Positions 24,010 through 35,999 of a stretch of DNA of 64,000 bases are shown here, piece after piece (within the stretch, counting starts at the first letter, position 1; each line of letters opens with the position of its first letter). Source of the DNA: Elysia chlorotica (taxonomy: Eukaryota; Mollusca; Gastropoda; Plakobranchidae); contig RQTK01000081.1 in NCBI GenBank assembly GCA_003991915.1, positions 656,424 through 720,423 on the forward strand, given 5' to 3'. A model generated the notes under the pieces. The model did not search any database. It was given only the letters and a program-made list of their open reading frames with translations, and was not told the origin of the DNA. Made by a program: the position numbers and the translations under genes.

Positions 24010-24275
24010 AAGCGAGTTGTTGTTGTTGAGTTGGTTTAACGTCCAACATCAGCACTATATAGGCTATATTGTGGACGGATGCCAAGAGTAACGTCTGACA
24101 ATTGTATGTGCTGCTACACACGAGGCAGGGCGGGGATGTCATGACTCCGGTCTCAGCAGCTTACGTTATACTGACACCGACCCAACCAGTAGGGAGCGCA
24201 ATTGCCAGGACTCGAACCCGGACCTTTTGCGTAGGAAGCCGATGTTCTTACCTCTGGACCATGACACGCCCAACG
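24010..24275 (-). repeat. SINE nested in the inverted-repeat element
   Basis: Minus-strand full-length copy: a tRNA-like head ending with B box GGTTCGAGTCC at about 24205-24215, then the body with GGTTGGGTCGGTGTCAG and TCCACAATATAGCC, and a tail of CCAACTCAACAACAAC. It sits wholly within 23677-24719, so it inserted later than that element. Confidence 0.78.
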
Positions 24276-24719
24276 CTGAGCGAGCCTCTCGTGGAGTCAT
24301 GCAGCTGCTGATCTAGGACCTCTATTTATTGAAATAAATTTTTAATGTAGTTTTAAAGAACAAAAGAAACAGTAGTAGCTCAAACAAACAAAAGCAACAA
24401 ACAACCCACAAAAACCATTTCTTATAAATGAAATTGTTTATTGCATTTTTTCAGCATCTCTGCGCGTAGACTTTGTTAATTTTGGAACGCTGATTACGAA
24501 TCTGTTTTCAGATTTTCGCTACGATTACTAGTTACTGATCTATGTCCAGCTCAAAAAGCGCATCGCTTAGATCTAGCACCATGAGGCGAGGCAACAAAAG
24601 AGGCGGCCTTTTTTAGGCGTCTACTCTGTTTGTACTGTAACACTTTTGATATGAAATAAATTCTCGCTGTAAAAAAGGGAAGCTTGGGCGAGATGGTGCG
24701 ACATCCACTGTGTTTCCAC

Positions 24720-25880
24720 GTTAAGAGGGAAAGGTGTGTCAGAATTAGTCGATTTTTTCCAGAAACTCTGCGAGCCAGCAGGGTGTTTGAAAGTCAGTAA
24801 TTTCCTACTGGTTTAACGATAATATACAGGTTAACGACTTCAGTTCACCGTAAGATTTATTACAGGGAAAAAGAAGGATAACCCCAATTTTTTCAATTTT
24901 TTCGGCTAAGAATTTTCGGTTGAAGTGTGCTCCACAAACATTTACACTAAGACCCTTTAGAACCTCTAAACAAATTAATACAAAAACCGTTTAGAACCTC
25001 TAAACAAATACAAAAACCAGCTTACTCTCTTTTTCTCCTTCGGTATGTCTGCTCAAATTCAATGTATTGAATAGTATACGCAGGTTTGATTACTTCCACA
25101 ATTGGTTCACAGGCATGTAGAAATCTATATATATTTTTTTTTTCTAGTCGAGAGGTAGATTTAGATCTAGATCTAACAGCCGGCAAGTTACTGAAGCTAG
25201 AGCAACGGAGTTACAAGATCCAGTCAGGATTATCCAGAGTGATTTCCCTTCCATTGTAAACAGTGAAGAAGTGTGTATTAATCCTATTATTGTCATCGGT
25301 GTAGCATTTGATAATGCTCGTCGCGATTGTTATCTTGGACTTGTCCCTCTATGTCGCTTTTTCCCAGTTGAGTTGAGTCAGTGTCAGTTTTAATTTAAAA
25401 GAGAGCTTCGCTTTCGCTCCGACTAAAGAGTGTTGTGATTCCGATTTCCGAAACCGGTGCGTTGACGAAGAGACGCCCAATTTGCTGCACGTGCTAGTTC
25501 ATTTTATTTAACTTTTGCATTGGCCTTATTAAGGATAAAAGTAACAGGGTTTGTTTATGTTTTTCATGTTGCTGAACCCCTCTCCCAGTTTAACGCATCC
25601 TAGGTTTAAAGAAAATTCTTATGCAGCGAAGGTTGCATATACGACAAACGTCTAGAATAATGGTATAATTCAAACTCATCCGGACCTTCTAAGTGTAACA
25701 ATTAACATGGGACAGTTCCGCGTCGAGCTCCACGCACTCCCCGTTCGTTGTCTTTCAGGGTGCGGTCTCGAGGGAAATGGCTGTTTTACGTCCCTCAACA
25801 TCGGTTTTAAATGTGTCTTCTCGTCTCTCCCGACCTTCCTGTCCTTGTGATATCCAACAGGGATTAAGCCTACATTCTGA
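24720..25880. other. Intergenic, nothing recognised
   Basis: No coding exon, RNA gene or clear repeat family was recognised. A short direct repeat (ACCGTTTAGAACCTCTAAACAA-like, two copies) lies at about 24950-25015. Confidence 0.4.
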
Positions 25881-25883
25881 CGA

Positions 25884-26290
25884 GGGAGAGTGAGTGAGTG
25901 AGTTTGTTTTACGGCACGTCAGCACGATAACGGCTATGTTGTGCCCATGATGTCCTAAGCAGTTAAGGCATTATAATTAGCAGCTACGGTGACTCCTATA
26001 TCTCTCTGAGTAGTAAAAACATAAAAAGTGTGCGTTAAAATTTTGGTTAAAAGTGAAGGGTATATACAGTAGTTTAAAAGATCCATGTGTGTTATTATCC
26101 TAGTTAAGTTTTATTATAATATCAATGTCCTTCAGGTACCTAAGTAGGCGCTGAGGACTAACATAAGTTAATATGCTCTCTAGTGGCTTGGAAGCCAGGT
26201 ACAATTTTCTTTCCCGGTAAAAAACCGGACAATCAACCAGAATGTGACTAATGGACAATTAGCAATTGCAGGGTTGACGAGGGAGATATG
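25884..26290 (-). mobile_element. Decayed 3' end of a non-LTR retrotransposon
   Basis: On the minus strand a frame ending at stop TAG (26102-26100) encodes SHILVDCPVFYRERK, then SPQRLLRYLKDIDIIIKLN. This is the typical C-terminus of the RNase H/tail region of I/Nimb/Jockey-type ORF2 proteins (family assignment from memory). Just upstream the frame is broken: NCPLV and SHILVDCP lie in different frames, indicating an indel. The 3' UTR continues to a terminal run of ACTCACTCACTCACTC, that is GTGAGTGAGTGAGT on the plus strand at about 25888-25902, a tail I associate with mollusc repeats. The element is dead. Confidence 0.75.
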
Positions 26291-26789
26291 TAAGTCTTCG
26301 GCATATATATCGTAGCCACCTCCATCGGTGAGCTGTAATGGTCTCCTTTAGAGGTCCTGTTCCCAGTTGCCGAGTATTGCTTAGTTTTATTATCGTATTT
26401 TGTAAACGCATGATAAATAATGTTCATCTTCACCCATAATATTATTTTGGGAAGACACATGTTTCACATCAAACAGCAGACACAGGTGTTTGTTCATTGC
26501 AAACCTTGGAATCTACCAAACTATTGTTTCAATCGTCAGCAACTGATTATACTGGTATTACTTTTCTTTCACCACAACCATAAACACAAAAGACTCGTCA
26601 CGACACTCGCATACTTGTGTTTAAATTAAAAAGACAAAACAAATTCAAAGCAAGAACTATATTAATAGACAAATCCCATGTACGCCTGTACAACTTTAAC
26701 CAATGCACGCTTGACTCAGTGTTATCCAACTACCACCAGTAGACCCCTATGTAAACTTTGCGGCAAGAAGCAACTCAACCTCAGATGTA

Positions 26790-27045
26790 TTTTACGGTAA
26801 GATCAAAGACGTATACACGCGTTCTGCGCTATCACCTTTAGGCGACAGCGACTATGTCAACATTCGACTAACCCTGAAGTACAGACCAAAGCTGAAACGT
26901 GGAAAAACTGTAACAATCGGGGTGAACACCTGGACTGAAGCAACAACAGAAGTTCTACAAAACTGCTTTGAACGTACAGACTGGAGTGTGTTTTCTGATT
27001 CATGCAATACTTTAATCGAACTCACTGATGCTATACATTAATATA
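26790..27045 (+). mobile_element. Decayed fragment of a CR1/L2-like retrotransposon ORF2
   Basis: An open plus-strand stretch encodes LSPLGDSDYVNIRLTLKYRP, then KTVTIGVNTWTEATTEVLQN, CFERTDWSVF and LIELTDAIH, then stops (TAA). This matches the linker between endonuclease and reverse transcriptase in CR1/L2/Rex-type elements: the GxSDH-like motif (here DSDY), then the TDWxVF and DxYTD-like blocks. The catalytic D-H pair at the end of the endonuclease reads D-Y, so that site is already mutated. There is no RT domain downstream. Confidence 0.7.
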
Positions 27046-27249
27046 TTTGTCGAAACAATGTTGTAAATAAGGAAAAAATCAATTCACCCAAACAATAAAC
27101 CATGGTAATACAAGAAATGAAACTGTTTCTGTATCATAATTCTATTATTTATTCTGTCTAACTTGATTCCGTAGGAATCCTACAGAGAAACGAGCGTTCA
27201 TTTTTGTGAAAGCCAATGGCAGAAACGAGCGTTCATTTTTGTGAAAGCC

Positions 27250-27335
27250 GATGGTTTAAGCACACTGGTATTAGCATTGGCAAGGCGAATGGGTGCCGAG
27301 TAGAAGGTGCGGGTTCGATCTCCGTTCACGTCATC
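27250..27335 (+). repeat. tRNA-like element
   Basis: Contains CACTGGTATTAGCATTGGCAA and a B box GGGTTCGATCTCC about 45 bases later. It is probably a SINE head. A cloverleaf is not convincing. Confidence 0.4.
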
Positions 27336-27394
27336 AGTCTAAAATGTGTCTTTATCTACTTGTCTTATATGTTGGTCTCAGGCTGTCCCTTCTT

Positions 27395-27395
<1 letters not shown>

Positions 27396-27442
<47 letters not shown>

Positions 27443-27446
27443 CACT

Positions 27447-27538
<92 letters not shown>

Positions 27539-27540
27539 AA
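27396..27540. repeat. (TAC)n microsatellite
   Basis: About 48 TAC units with a few CCA variants near 27440-27455. All three frames are open, giving homopolymer frames only. Confidence 0.97.
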
Positions 27541-28395
27541 GCCTGCATGTTTAGATGGACAGCCTATTATGTAGAAAAGAGGCGTTCTTTGATTGGTTTA
27601 ACTATATATGGAAGATGCATGTATTGTTTATCTCACATAGGAGTTGTATGGAGACAGCAGCTTCCTAACAATCTAAACATGGGATTAGTTAGGTAGAACA
27701 TAACATTATTTATCCAACCATAAATGTGTTCAGTTAAGAACGAAATCTAAAATCTCCTAAACCCAGTGATATGTTATTTTAGGAGTTCAGCAAACGACAA
27801 TAGTGACTGACAAAAAGGGGGAGGGTTGACAGAGTGTAAATCTATTGAAGATTATTTTTTTTAAATTTTAATTGCTACCTGAATGGGAGAGTATGTAGCC
27901 TCTGAGAAGATCGAGAATGTTGATAGCGTGATTTCTCTTGTGGATGATGATAGTAGGCATACACAGGTACAAAAATTATCTTATTTTCATACAGCCATTA
28001 CAGGAAAAAATTTTATGTGAAATAGAGGAAAGGCTGATTTCAAGTAAAGATGTGACTGATTACGCGCAAATATGTAGTACAGATCGTTGTTAAATGCAAG
28101 GGGTCGTAAGTACCAAAGTGCTGTAATTTTAGATCCAGGACTAAGGGTACTTTTAATTAGTGAAAAACACCATTCTAGGATGCACAATTATTTCATCTTT
28201 GTATTTACAAGCCTAGAAGAAATCTACTCATATCTTGGCATTATATTTACAAATTTAATGATGACTTTGGAAGTTTGTCCAGACATGCCATAATAGTGCT
28301 GAGTTTTATTTAATTTAAAAACTTTTGTAACGTTTGTTAAGTCTACCATGGGAGTTGAACGGCCAGGAAGTAAATTGTGTGTGAATGTGTGTGTA

Positions 28396-28428
<33 letters not shown>

Positions 28429-28714
28429 CAGAGAGAGAGACATTTATAACATAGATTATGATCTGGGTTGTGCGGATTAAATGATAGTGGCCAAACAGTT
28501 TTGTTACAGTGTGGTATGGCCATGGACACTCAGTCTAACGGCACCGCAACTACAAAACTGTTGGGAACTGTTTTGTCCGAGTGCGGCACCACTACCATCG
28601 TTATAAAACCGCTTTAGACCAGGCACCAATACTACTAGTAATAGTATCCCATAACCTGAAGTGTGGAATATACTGAAAAAACTTACATCTACACGAAAAA
28701 AAATAAAAACAAAC
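27541..28714. other. Intergenic between the TAC microsatellite and the UBR4 3' UTR
   Basis: No gene was recognised. It contains a (GT)n(GA)n dinucleotide run at about 28378-28440. Confidence 0.45.
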
Positions 28715-29934
28715 ATTGTTGTTTAAAGCAACATTTATTAGACACGTTAGCCCAAGCAACACATAGTAGACATATATAAACTCTTATCAATTTAACTTTA
28801 AATACAGAATCAAACCAAAAGTATAGTCTTTAACTGTTTTGAACAATTTCTCAAAGGGCAAAAAAAATACCAAACAAAACAACAAAAAAGATATCAATAT
28901 TAATCAAGCATGATAAGTTTCCTGAATAAAAGACACATCAAAATCAATTATTTGTGAGCAAAAAAAGCATGGACTTAAACATTTTTAAAAAGAATGTCAA
29001 TAAAATTTTGTTTTGAATAAATTCCTTTTTCCAAGACTATTCTTAATTGTTCAATATCTCAAATGTATTCGTGAAAATCTTATCAAAGTACAACAAAAAC
29101 AGTAGAACTAGAAGATATTTCACTAACACTGGCTTCTAAAACTGGGGGGAGGAAATCTGCAGACTGTCCTGAAGAAGGTTATGATAAGATAGAAATACTT
29201 CCTAATGTGATGATAGCACTAAAGTGAAACAAAAGAGCTGTAGATTTCGTGCTATTTGTAATAAATCATAAACTATTTGATTGCTTTTCTATTTTAAAAA
29301 AAGTACCATGATGCGATTTTTAACGGTAGAAAATTTGTAAGTCGACATTGAAAACTGAAATGACAAGCGCTATGTGAATAAATTTAAGACAGTATTGACC
29401 AATAAAGAGAAAATATAAATTAAAACAATAAAAAAAATACAAAAAAACAAAAGCGACCCCAAAAAGCAACTAGGCTGCAGTGCAATGTCTCAAATCGTAA
29501 TCATGACATTGGAAAAAAAAAATGCTTCTCGCACTGATGCTCTCAAAGAAGTTTTTTTTAAATTTATTTTTCAGACTAACAAAGTTTGGACAAAAAACAA
29601 AACAAAAACTAAATTTATAAAGCAATCTCTGCTCATTATCAGATTTTTAGAAAAACAAAATCTGAGGTTGAAAAAAAAGTAAATAGCAATGCTAAATATG
29701 TTTTTATAAAAAAAAGAAAAAAAGTCTTGAAATGTTGTTTTCGAACACCAAACACCAATTTTTAGCGGAACATTGAAACAAAGTACTCCTGAAACACACA
29801 GAACAAGGCAGGCAGTCTGGGTTGTCTTTTCCGACACCATGCAAATGCAAATTAAACTGCGGCAAATCGCCTCCGTCATTCTTAATACTGTTCCAATCAT
29901 CCACGTCCATATGTCCTGTTCAAGTTCTGACAGC
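28715..29934 (-). other. UBR4: Probable UBR4 3' UTR and polyadenylation signal
   Basis: From the UBR4 stop codon (29935-29937) the minus strand runs through AT-rich sequence without recognised coding potential. AATAAA (TTTATT on plus, 28734-28739) is followed about 20 bases later by a C/A-rich then A/T-rich stretch. That would give a 3' UTR of about 1.2 kb. Earlier AATAAA-like signals also exist near 29390-29430, so the end is not certain. Confidence 0.5.
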
Positions 29935-32900
29935 TCAAGGGATTGCTCGAAGCACTTCCTCTGGGTCACTGATTTCTTCCAGCATACCTGCGGCAAAAAA
30001 AAAAAAAAAAATGGTGTATGAAAAATTGTTTTATATATTTGAAGACGTCGAATTTCTGTGTGTCATATGCAGTGTACTATATGAGAAATAAAAATGTTCA
30101 TGGCTTCTAGCCTTCAAGACGTATAATCAAAGGTAAATGTGATACAAGTATTCAAAATGAAAGGCAAAAACATTATTTCCTTTTAAAAGATTCTGATAAG
30201 TAAGTTCATCAGTTGTGTCGAGGTTAAGTTTTAAAATCCTGTTGTCTTTGAATATAATTATTTTCTTGAAACCCATTCAAAATATACATAACATTTTAAA
30301 ATGACGTAAAGTTGGGGATGAGTTGAAAATTGAATGAAAGAGACCAGCCATGCCAAGAATATACAGATATTTTCATTAAAAAAAAAAAGAAGAATCTATG
30401 TCCTATATTGGGTACGAATTCCACTCCATAACACACTGTGCATTGTTTGTTATCTTTGTTCTTTGCCCCGCAGGATCTTCCTTGACAACCTAATCGACTT
30501 GAACAAGACGAAGAGCTTCACTCTCTCTGACCCAGGAGCTCTGTGGTACTCACCAATGACGTCGAGGAACTCTGGCACGGACTCGCAGGGCAGCATCTCC
30601 TCCTGGTAGAGGCGCAGGACCTGGTCGCACTGCTCCAGGCAGGCCTTGTCCTGCTGCCGGATGTGCTCAAACAGAGACTTGCTCCACACCGCGCTCTCCG
30701 CGTGCTTCACTTTCTGTTAGAGAGAGAGAGAGAGAAAAACAGACACCATGGTAGAAGGCATTTCAATAAAGCCCTGAATTTCAGAGTCATATAGAACAGG
30801 TTCACATAGGAGAATAATTCAAGGACAGCAGCAGGTGATGATTGAGTACAAATATTTAGCCTTGATTAGAAAAGACACAAGAAAACCACAAGGTGAAACA
30901 TAAGAATAAACTACTTCTTGAAAACTTTGAGATGAAAAATTATTTTTTCATGCAATAACACTTAACAGAACTTTCAAAGAAAAAAACCAAAAAACCAACA
31001 ACTTCCCCCTCCCCCAAAAAACCCCAAACAAGGCAAACAAAAAAACAACCAACATGTCCTTATTTCAACTGTTTTAAACACAAAAATAAAGAATTATAAC
31101 AATCTTGACAACATGAAATCTTACCGCAAACATTTTCAGGAAGAAAGCATTGACCAAACCAAAGAATACCAGCTGAGCTTTGTAGGCAGACAGAGGCTGC
31201 ATACTCCTGTCAGTCAAGGCAGGGATGCTGAGAAAGGGAGGATAAATTAAGTGAAATTATAAAAAAAACATACAAAATCAAAGGCACCACTACTATTGGG
31301 GGATAATTGCTTCACAGCTATCAGGCCCGAATATTGCAGACTAATGATTGATTAGATATTTAGTGGATGGAGTTTTGCCTTTGCTAAATCCCAAATAAAA
31401 TACATAGAGTTTATTCATAGCATTAATTTTGCAGTTAAAATCTGTAGTTGAAAAAGAATTAAGAATAAAAAAATGTCAAAGCTGCTGAAGGTATGAAAGC
31501 TATCAGGAAGTCTTCCATATTTGTTGCCCTTCGTGATTTTTCAAATATTCTATACGGATAGTTATACCATCAGTTTGGGTAAAAGTGACAAGCAGGTATT
31601 TCCACCATTCTCATGTAATGCTAGTTGTATTACTACTCTCTGTTTATCATGCTAGTTTGGTCAGGATTATTTCTCTATCACTGAGCGAGCAGCACCCACT
31701 TTTGCTGTGAGTCCAGAGGACATACGGCCCTGACTTTATCATGCTAGCTTGGTCAAGAATATTTCTCTATCACTGAGCGAGCAGCACCCACTTTTGCTGT
31801 GAGTCCAGAGGACATACAGCCCTGACTTTATCATGCTAGTTTGGTCAAGAATATTTCTCTATCACTAGCGAGCTGCACCCACTTTTGCTGTGAGTCCAGA
31901 GGACATACAGCCCTGACTTTATCATGCTAGTTTGGTCAAGAATATTTCTCTATCACTGAGCTGCACCCACTTTTGCTGTGAGTCCAGAGGACATACAGCC
32001 CTGACTTTATCATGCTAGTTTGGTAAGAATATTTCTCTATCACTAAGCTGAGCTGCACCCACTTTTGCTGCGAGTCCAGAGGACATACAGCCCTGACTTT
32101 ATCATGCTAGTTTGGTCAAGAATATTTCTCTATCAATGACTGAGCTGCACCCACTTTTGCTGTGAGTCCAGAGGACATACGGCCCTGACTTTATCATGCT
32201 AGTTTGGTCAAGAATATTTCTCTATCACTGAGCTGCACCCACTTTTGCTGTGAGTCCAGAGGACATACAGCCCTGACTTTATCATGCTAGCTTGGTCAAG
32301 AATATTTCTCTATCAATGAGCTGCACCCACTTTTGCTGCGAGTCCAGAGGACATACAGCCCTGACTTTATCATGCTAGTTTGGTCAAGAATATTTCTCTA
32401 TCACTGAGCGAGCTGCACCCACTTTTGCTGTGAGTCCAGAGGACATACGGCCCTGACTTTATCATGCTAGTTTGGTTAAGAATATTTCTCTATCACTGAG
32501 CTGCACCCACTTTTGCTGTGAGTCCAGAGGACATACAGCCCTGACTTTATCATGCTAGTTTGGTCAAGAATATTTCTCTATCAATGACTGAGCTGCACCC
32601 ACTTTTGCTGTGAGTCCAGAGGACATACGGCCCTGACTTTATCATGCTAGTTTGGTCAAGAATATTTCTCTATCACTGACCGAGCTGCACCCACTTTTGC
32701 TGTGAGTCCAGAGGACATACGGCCCTGACGTGGGCGGTCACGAGAACCCGCTCCAGCAGCCTGCGTTTCACTTCCTTCCACCTGGCGGGGGGCGTGACGT
32801 GCATGGCCAGGGCAAGGTAGTACAGGACATCATCAACCTGGGATGGTCAACGGGAAATCAACAATTGGAAAACTTAATTTAAACACAGGACAACTAGTTA

Positions 32901-33735
32901 ATGATTCTTGACCCACCAAAAAAAAAAAAAAAAAATCTTTGAACTTGAGGTCATTAACAGAAGGTTTAATTTTAATTTTTTTTTCCCCTCTTACCAGACG
33001 TAAATAGGTTGCAAATGTGATATTTGAAATGGTAAAAAAAAAATGAAGATCTTTCCAAGAATTTTTTTTTTTTTTTTTGTACATTGAAAAAATGAAACAT
33101 TGCCTTTTATATACATGGTTCATTTACATTTGCTGCTAGACAAATAAATATTCTTAGCTACTTTCCAAATAAAATTCATTTGCATAAAAATTAGGATGAC
33201 TTTGTCTAAAAATCCTAGAGTTAAGGACATACCTCTCCGGAATTGGCCACCCACTTTGATGCAGGCATGTCAATGAAGGTTGTCAGGTTCTTCTCCTCTC
33301 GACTTGTGGCCCTTGTTCTGTAAAACAAATAGGAAATACCTTTACTTAGAATGTTAAACTAAACAAGCTTTAAAATGACTAAAGCCATCAAAGTTTCTCG
33401 CACTCAAATGTTCATAAAATATTGCAACGTTGTTGTACATTTTCATTTTTATGCTTTTCTTATTAAATTTTGATTTTGATAATTTTTGTTGGTGTTCATG
33501 ACTGTATACATTGTCCATTGCAAAGAGAAGATAATGAAAGTTTTAAAAAGCTGGAGATTTGGATATTATTAGACAAGTAGAGAATAAACTCTCTCAGGTA
33601 AAAAAAAAAGTTATAAGAATTATACATAAAAAAAACAACAACATATATATAAGGTAGACGCTCATTGCTAAAGACAGGAAAAGGCTAAAAAATAGCAACA
33701 AAGTAATGACATCACAGGAGAAATTTGATGATAAT

Positions 33736-33766
<31 letters not shown>

Positions 33767-35999
33767 TGAGTCAAAACCTAGTCAGCTCTAAGTAGTTACA
33801 AAAATGCCCTCAGTTTATTCAAGCATCTATTTCTCTGTTTCCCTCTAAGAAGAAAGTAAGGCTCACGTGTTGACAGCGTAGAGCACCATGTGCATTATGA
33901 AGGGCACCAGGTACATGTTGGACTGGGGCCCGCCTCCCCCGCTCTCCTCGCTGAAAGACTTCTCCTGGCTGAACCGCAGCAGCAGCAGCTTCAGGTCGTG
34001 GATGTTGAAGCTGTAGTTGAGGTCGCGTATGCCTGTGCACTCCTGCAAGTAGTTGTTGTGTCTGTGGAAGGGAAAAGAGTTGGGCTCAGTTGGATTTATT
34101 GTAGGTGTCTCCTGAGGCAATGGCCACCACACACAGATAGTTAGGGGATTCCTGGACCCCTGTTCCAGCTGGTCGCATTGTGCTGATCCCAAACCAACCA
34201 GTAGGAGATGACATTGGACAAATCTATTTTTTGCCGATATTTCAATGGCATAATATTTTTTTTATTATTAACAAATATCACACAGTGTATACTTTTTAAA
34301 ATCAATGCTTAACTTAGTCTTCTATAATTATAGAAAGATAACTGAAGCATACTAATAATTTCAAAATATTTATGATGCTAATAATTAAAATAATAACAGC
34401 AGTAACAAAAGGCATTTCTATGGTGCCTTTTCCTTGGATAAGCTCAAAGCCTTTTTCAATTCATATGTCAATCGCACAACAAAAATTAATGTCAATAGCT
34501 AAACATTTTAAGTCAGTAGTTTTTTCGACAGCTTACGCCACGATAAGTTTGACTCCATGACAGAGAGTTAACCATGTCATGATGAGATCCTGGTGAAGCG
34601 GAATGGAGGCTGTGTTGTATTGCTGCCAAATGAAGGCTGTGTTATATTGTTATACTTAATATTTTGTCCTGTGGAATGGAGGCTGTGTTGTATTGTTATA
34701 CTTAATACTTTGTCCTGGGGAATGAAGGCTGTGTTATATTGTTATACTTGATATTTCATCCTGGGGGCTGAGGCTTGAAAGGGTTAAGCTCACCTGGCCA
34801 GACAGCTGGCGAAGACGCTCTCCTGCACCTGAGGCCCCCACAGAGGCAGCAGCCCGTTGCAGCGCGTGTTGGCGTTCTGCAGCGCCGCGCTCTCCCACTC
34901 CTCACGGCCTCGGGCGTGCCTGAACATTGTAGAGTTTCAAATCAAAGTCAAGTGAAAAAAATGAGATACACCAAAACAAAAAAAATATTTTGTAATACAA
35001 AAATGTATTTTTAGAGTGTGTTTTTTTCCATATGTAGAATAACATTTGCACTTGCTTATACTGATAAATCTAATCTTGAAAGCAAAATTTCTGCTCCAAA
35101 ATTAATTTTAAAAAAAGACTGTTAACTGCATGCTCACACTAATTATTAAGGTCAAATTACTCATAGGTTGTCATTGTAAAAATGAAGCAAACAAAAAAAG
35201 CAACAAAAAGAAAATAAGATTGTAAGACCTCGAAAACATTAGTAATTGTCATTCTAACAACTCTATTACATTAAAAAAAATATCTTTTATTAACATAGTC
35301 AACTCAACAGGAAACTTGGCAGTAAATTGTTACTTTCAATTTGTTTACTAAAGATCGTACCTGACAGCAGCAGTATGGCAGTCTACATGTACCACATTGA
35401 AGTGAGTGACGGTCGAATAGCCCACCGTCTTGCGAATCTTGCTCTCACAATCTTGCATGTTGCAACGTCTCGAGAAAGTGTAGATGGCAAGGACCTGAAA
35501 GGTACCAATAAAAGTATAATTTTTATAAGACATTATCAAAATGAATTTTGAAAGAAGGAAAAAAAATATAATGTGAAAGTTAAAGGAATGTAACCAAAAA
35601 AAGTTAAACATGACCAAGTATAACATGATTTCATTAAGATATGCAAGAAAACTTGAGGGGGATAAGATACAGTTCATGCTCCTGATGATAAGAAAACATC
35701 TTTGATTGACAGCCTAATCAATAAGCCATACAATACTACCTCTACCACGAAAAAAGAAATATATCTGGTTGGTTGACATAGACTGCGGATTAAACGTAAT
35801 TAAATAGAAGAACAAAGGTTTCAATATGTAAAAGAAATGTTTTACAACAAATCATGGACATCTGATGTTGGCGTACCTTCTGAGGCTGGTAACGATAACC
35901 CTCTCTGCAGATGCAACAGGTGAGGCCAGTCTCTTCCTTCAAATCCTCCATCTGCTTCAGGACTGAGGACTTGACTGTCACCTGGCCTTTCTCGTTGGT
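29935..35999 (-). CDS. UBR4: UBR4 exons 43-51: hemi-RING catalytic module and C-terminus (residues 1740-2112)
   Basis: Exons: 35999-35877, 35494-35361, 34919-34794, 34061-33867, 33317-33233, 32837-32695, 31227-31125, 30713-30554 and 29987-29935 (TGA). Residues ~1760-1830 hold the unusual RING-like zinc site, [13 protein letters not shown] then [16 protein letters not shown]. The Cys and His pattern is the same as in human UBR4, where this region with the preceding helices forms the E2-binding E3 module. The rest follows human order: [102 protein letters not shown] and [14 protein letters not shown]. Phase requires the exon 48 donor at GTGGGT rather than the better-looking GTATGT 26 bases upstream. 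Confidence 0.95.

Larger units (their letters stand above)
23677..24719. mobile_element. Putative non-autonomous DNA transposon with 25-bp terminal inverted repeats
   Basis: The left end at 23677-23701 begins GTGGAAACACAGTGGA and ends GCACC. The right end at 24695-24719 is its reverse complement at 23 of 25 positions. The element spans 1043 bp. A degenerate direct copy of the left end (GAAACAGAGTGATGGTCGCACC) lies at about 23755-23776. A SINE (24010-24275) is nested inside. No transposase frame is visible. The target-site duplication is unclear, so the superfamily is unassigned. Confidence 0.65.

Noticed and set aside
27216-27696. Three overlapping frames of Thr, Tyr or Leu runs
   Set aside because: They are the three frames of one TAC microsatellite.
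32695-32721. GTATGT at 32720 as the exon 48 donor
   Set aside because: It is a better consensus match, but it would leave the exon in phase 0 while exon 49 needs two preceding bases. GTGGGT at 32694 keeps the frame.
31648-32736. CRISPR-like array
   Set aside because: The regular ~90-bp units are nearly identical throughout, with no short repeat/variable spacer structure, and the genome is animal. It is a tandem repeat.
33890-34144. Plus-strand frames over UBR4 exon 46, and similar frames over exons 28, 20, 8 and 6
   Set aside because: They are antisense shadows of conserved minus-strand exons.
35348-35677. A separate 109-codon minus-strand gene
   Set aside because: Its conserved part is UBR4 exon 44. 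The remainder is intron read-through.
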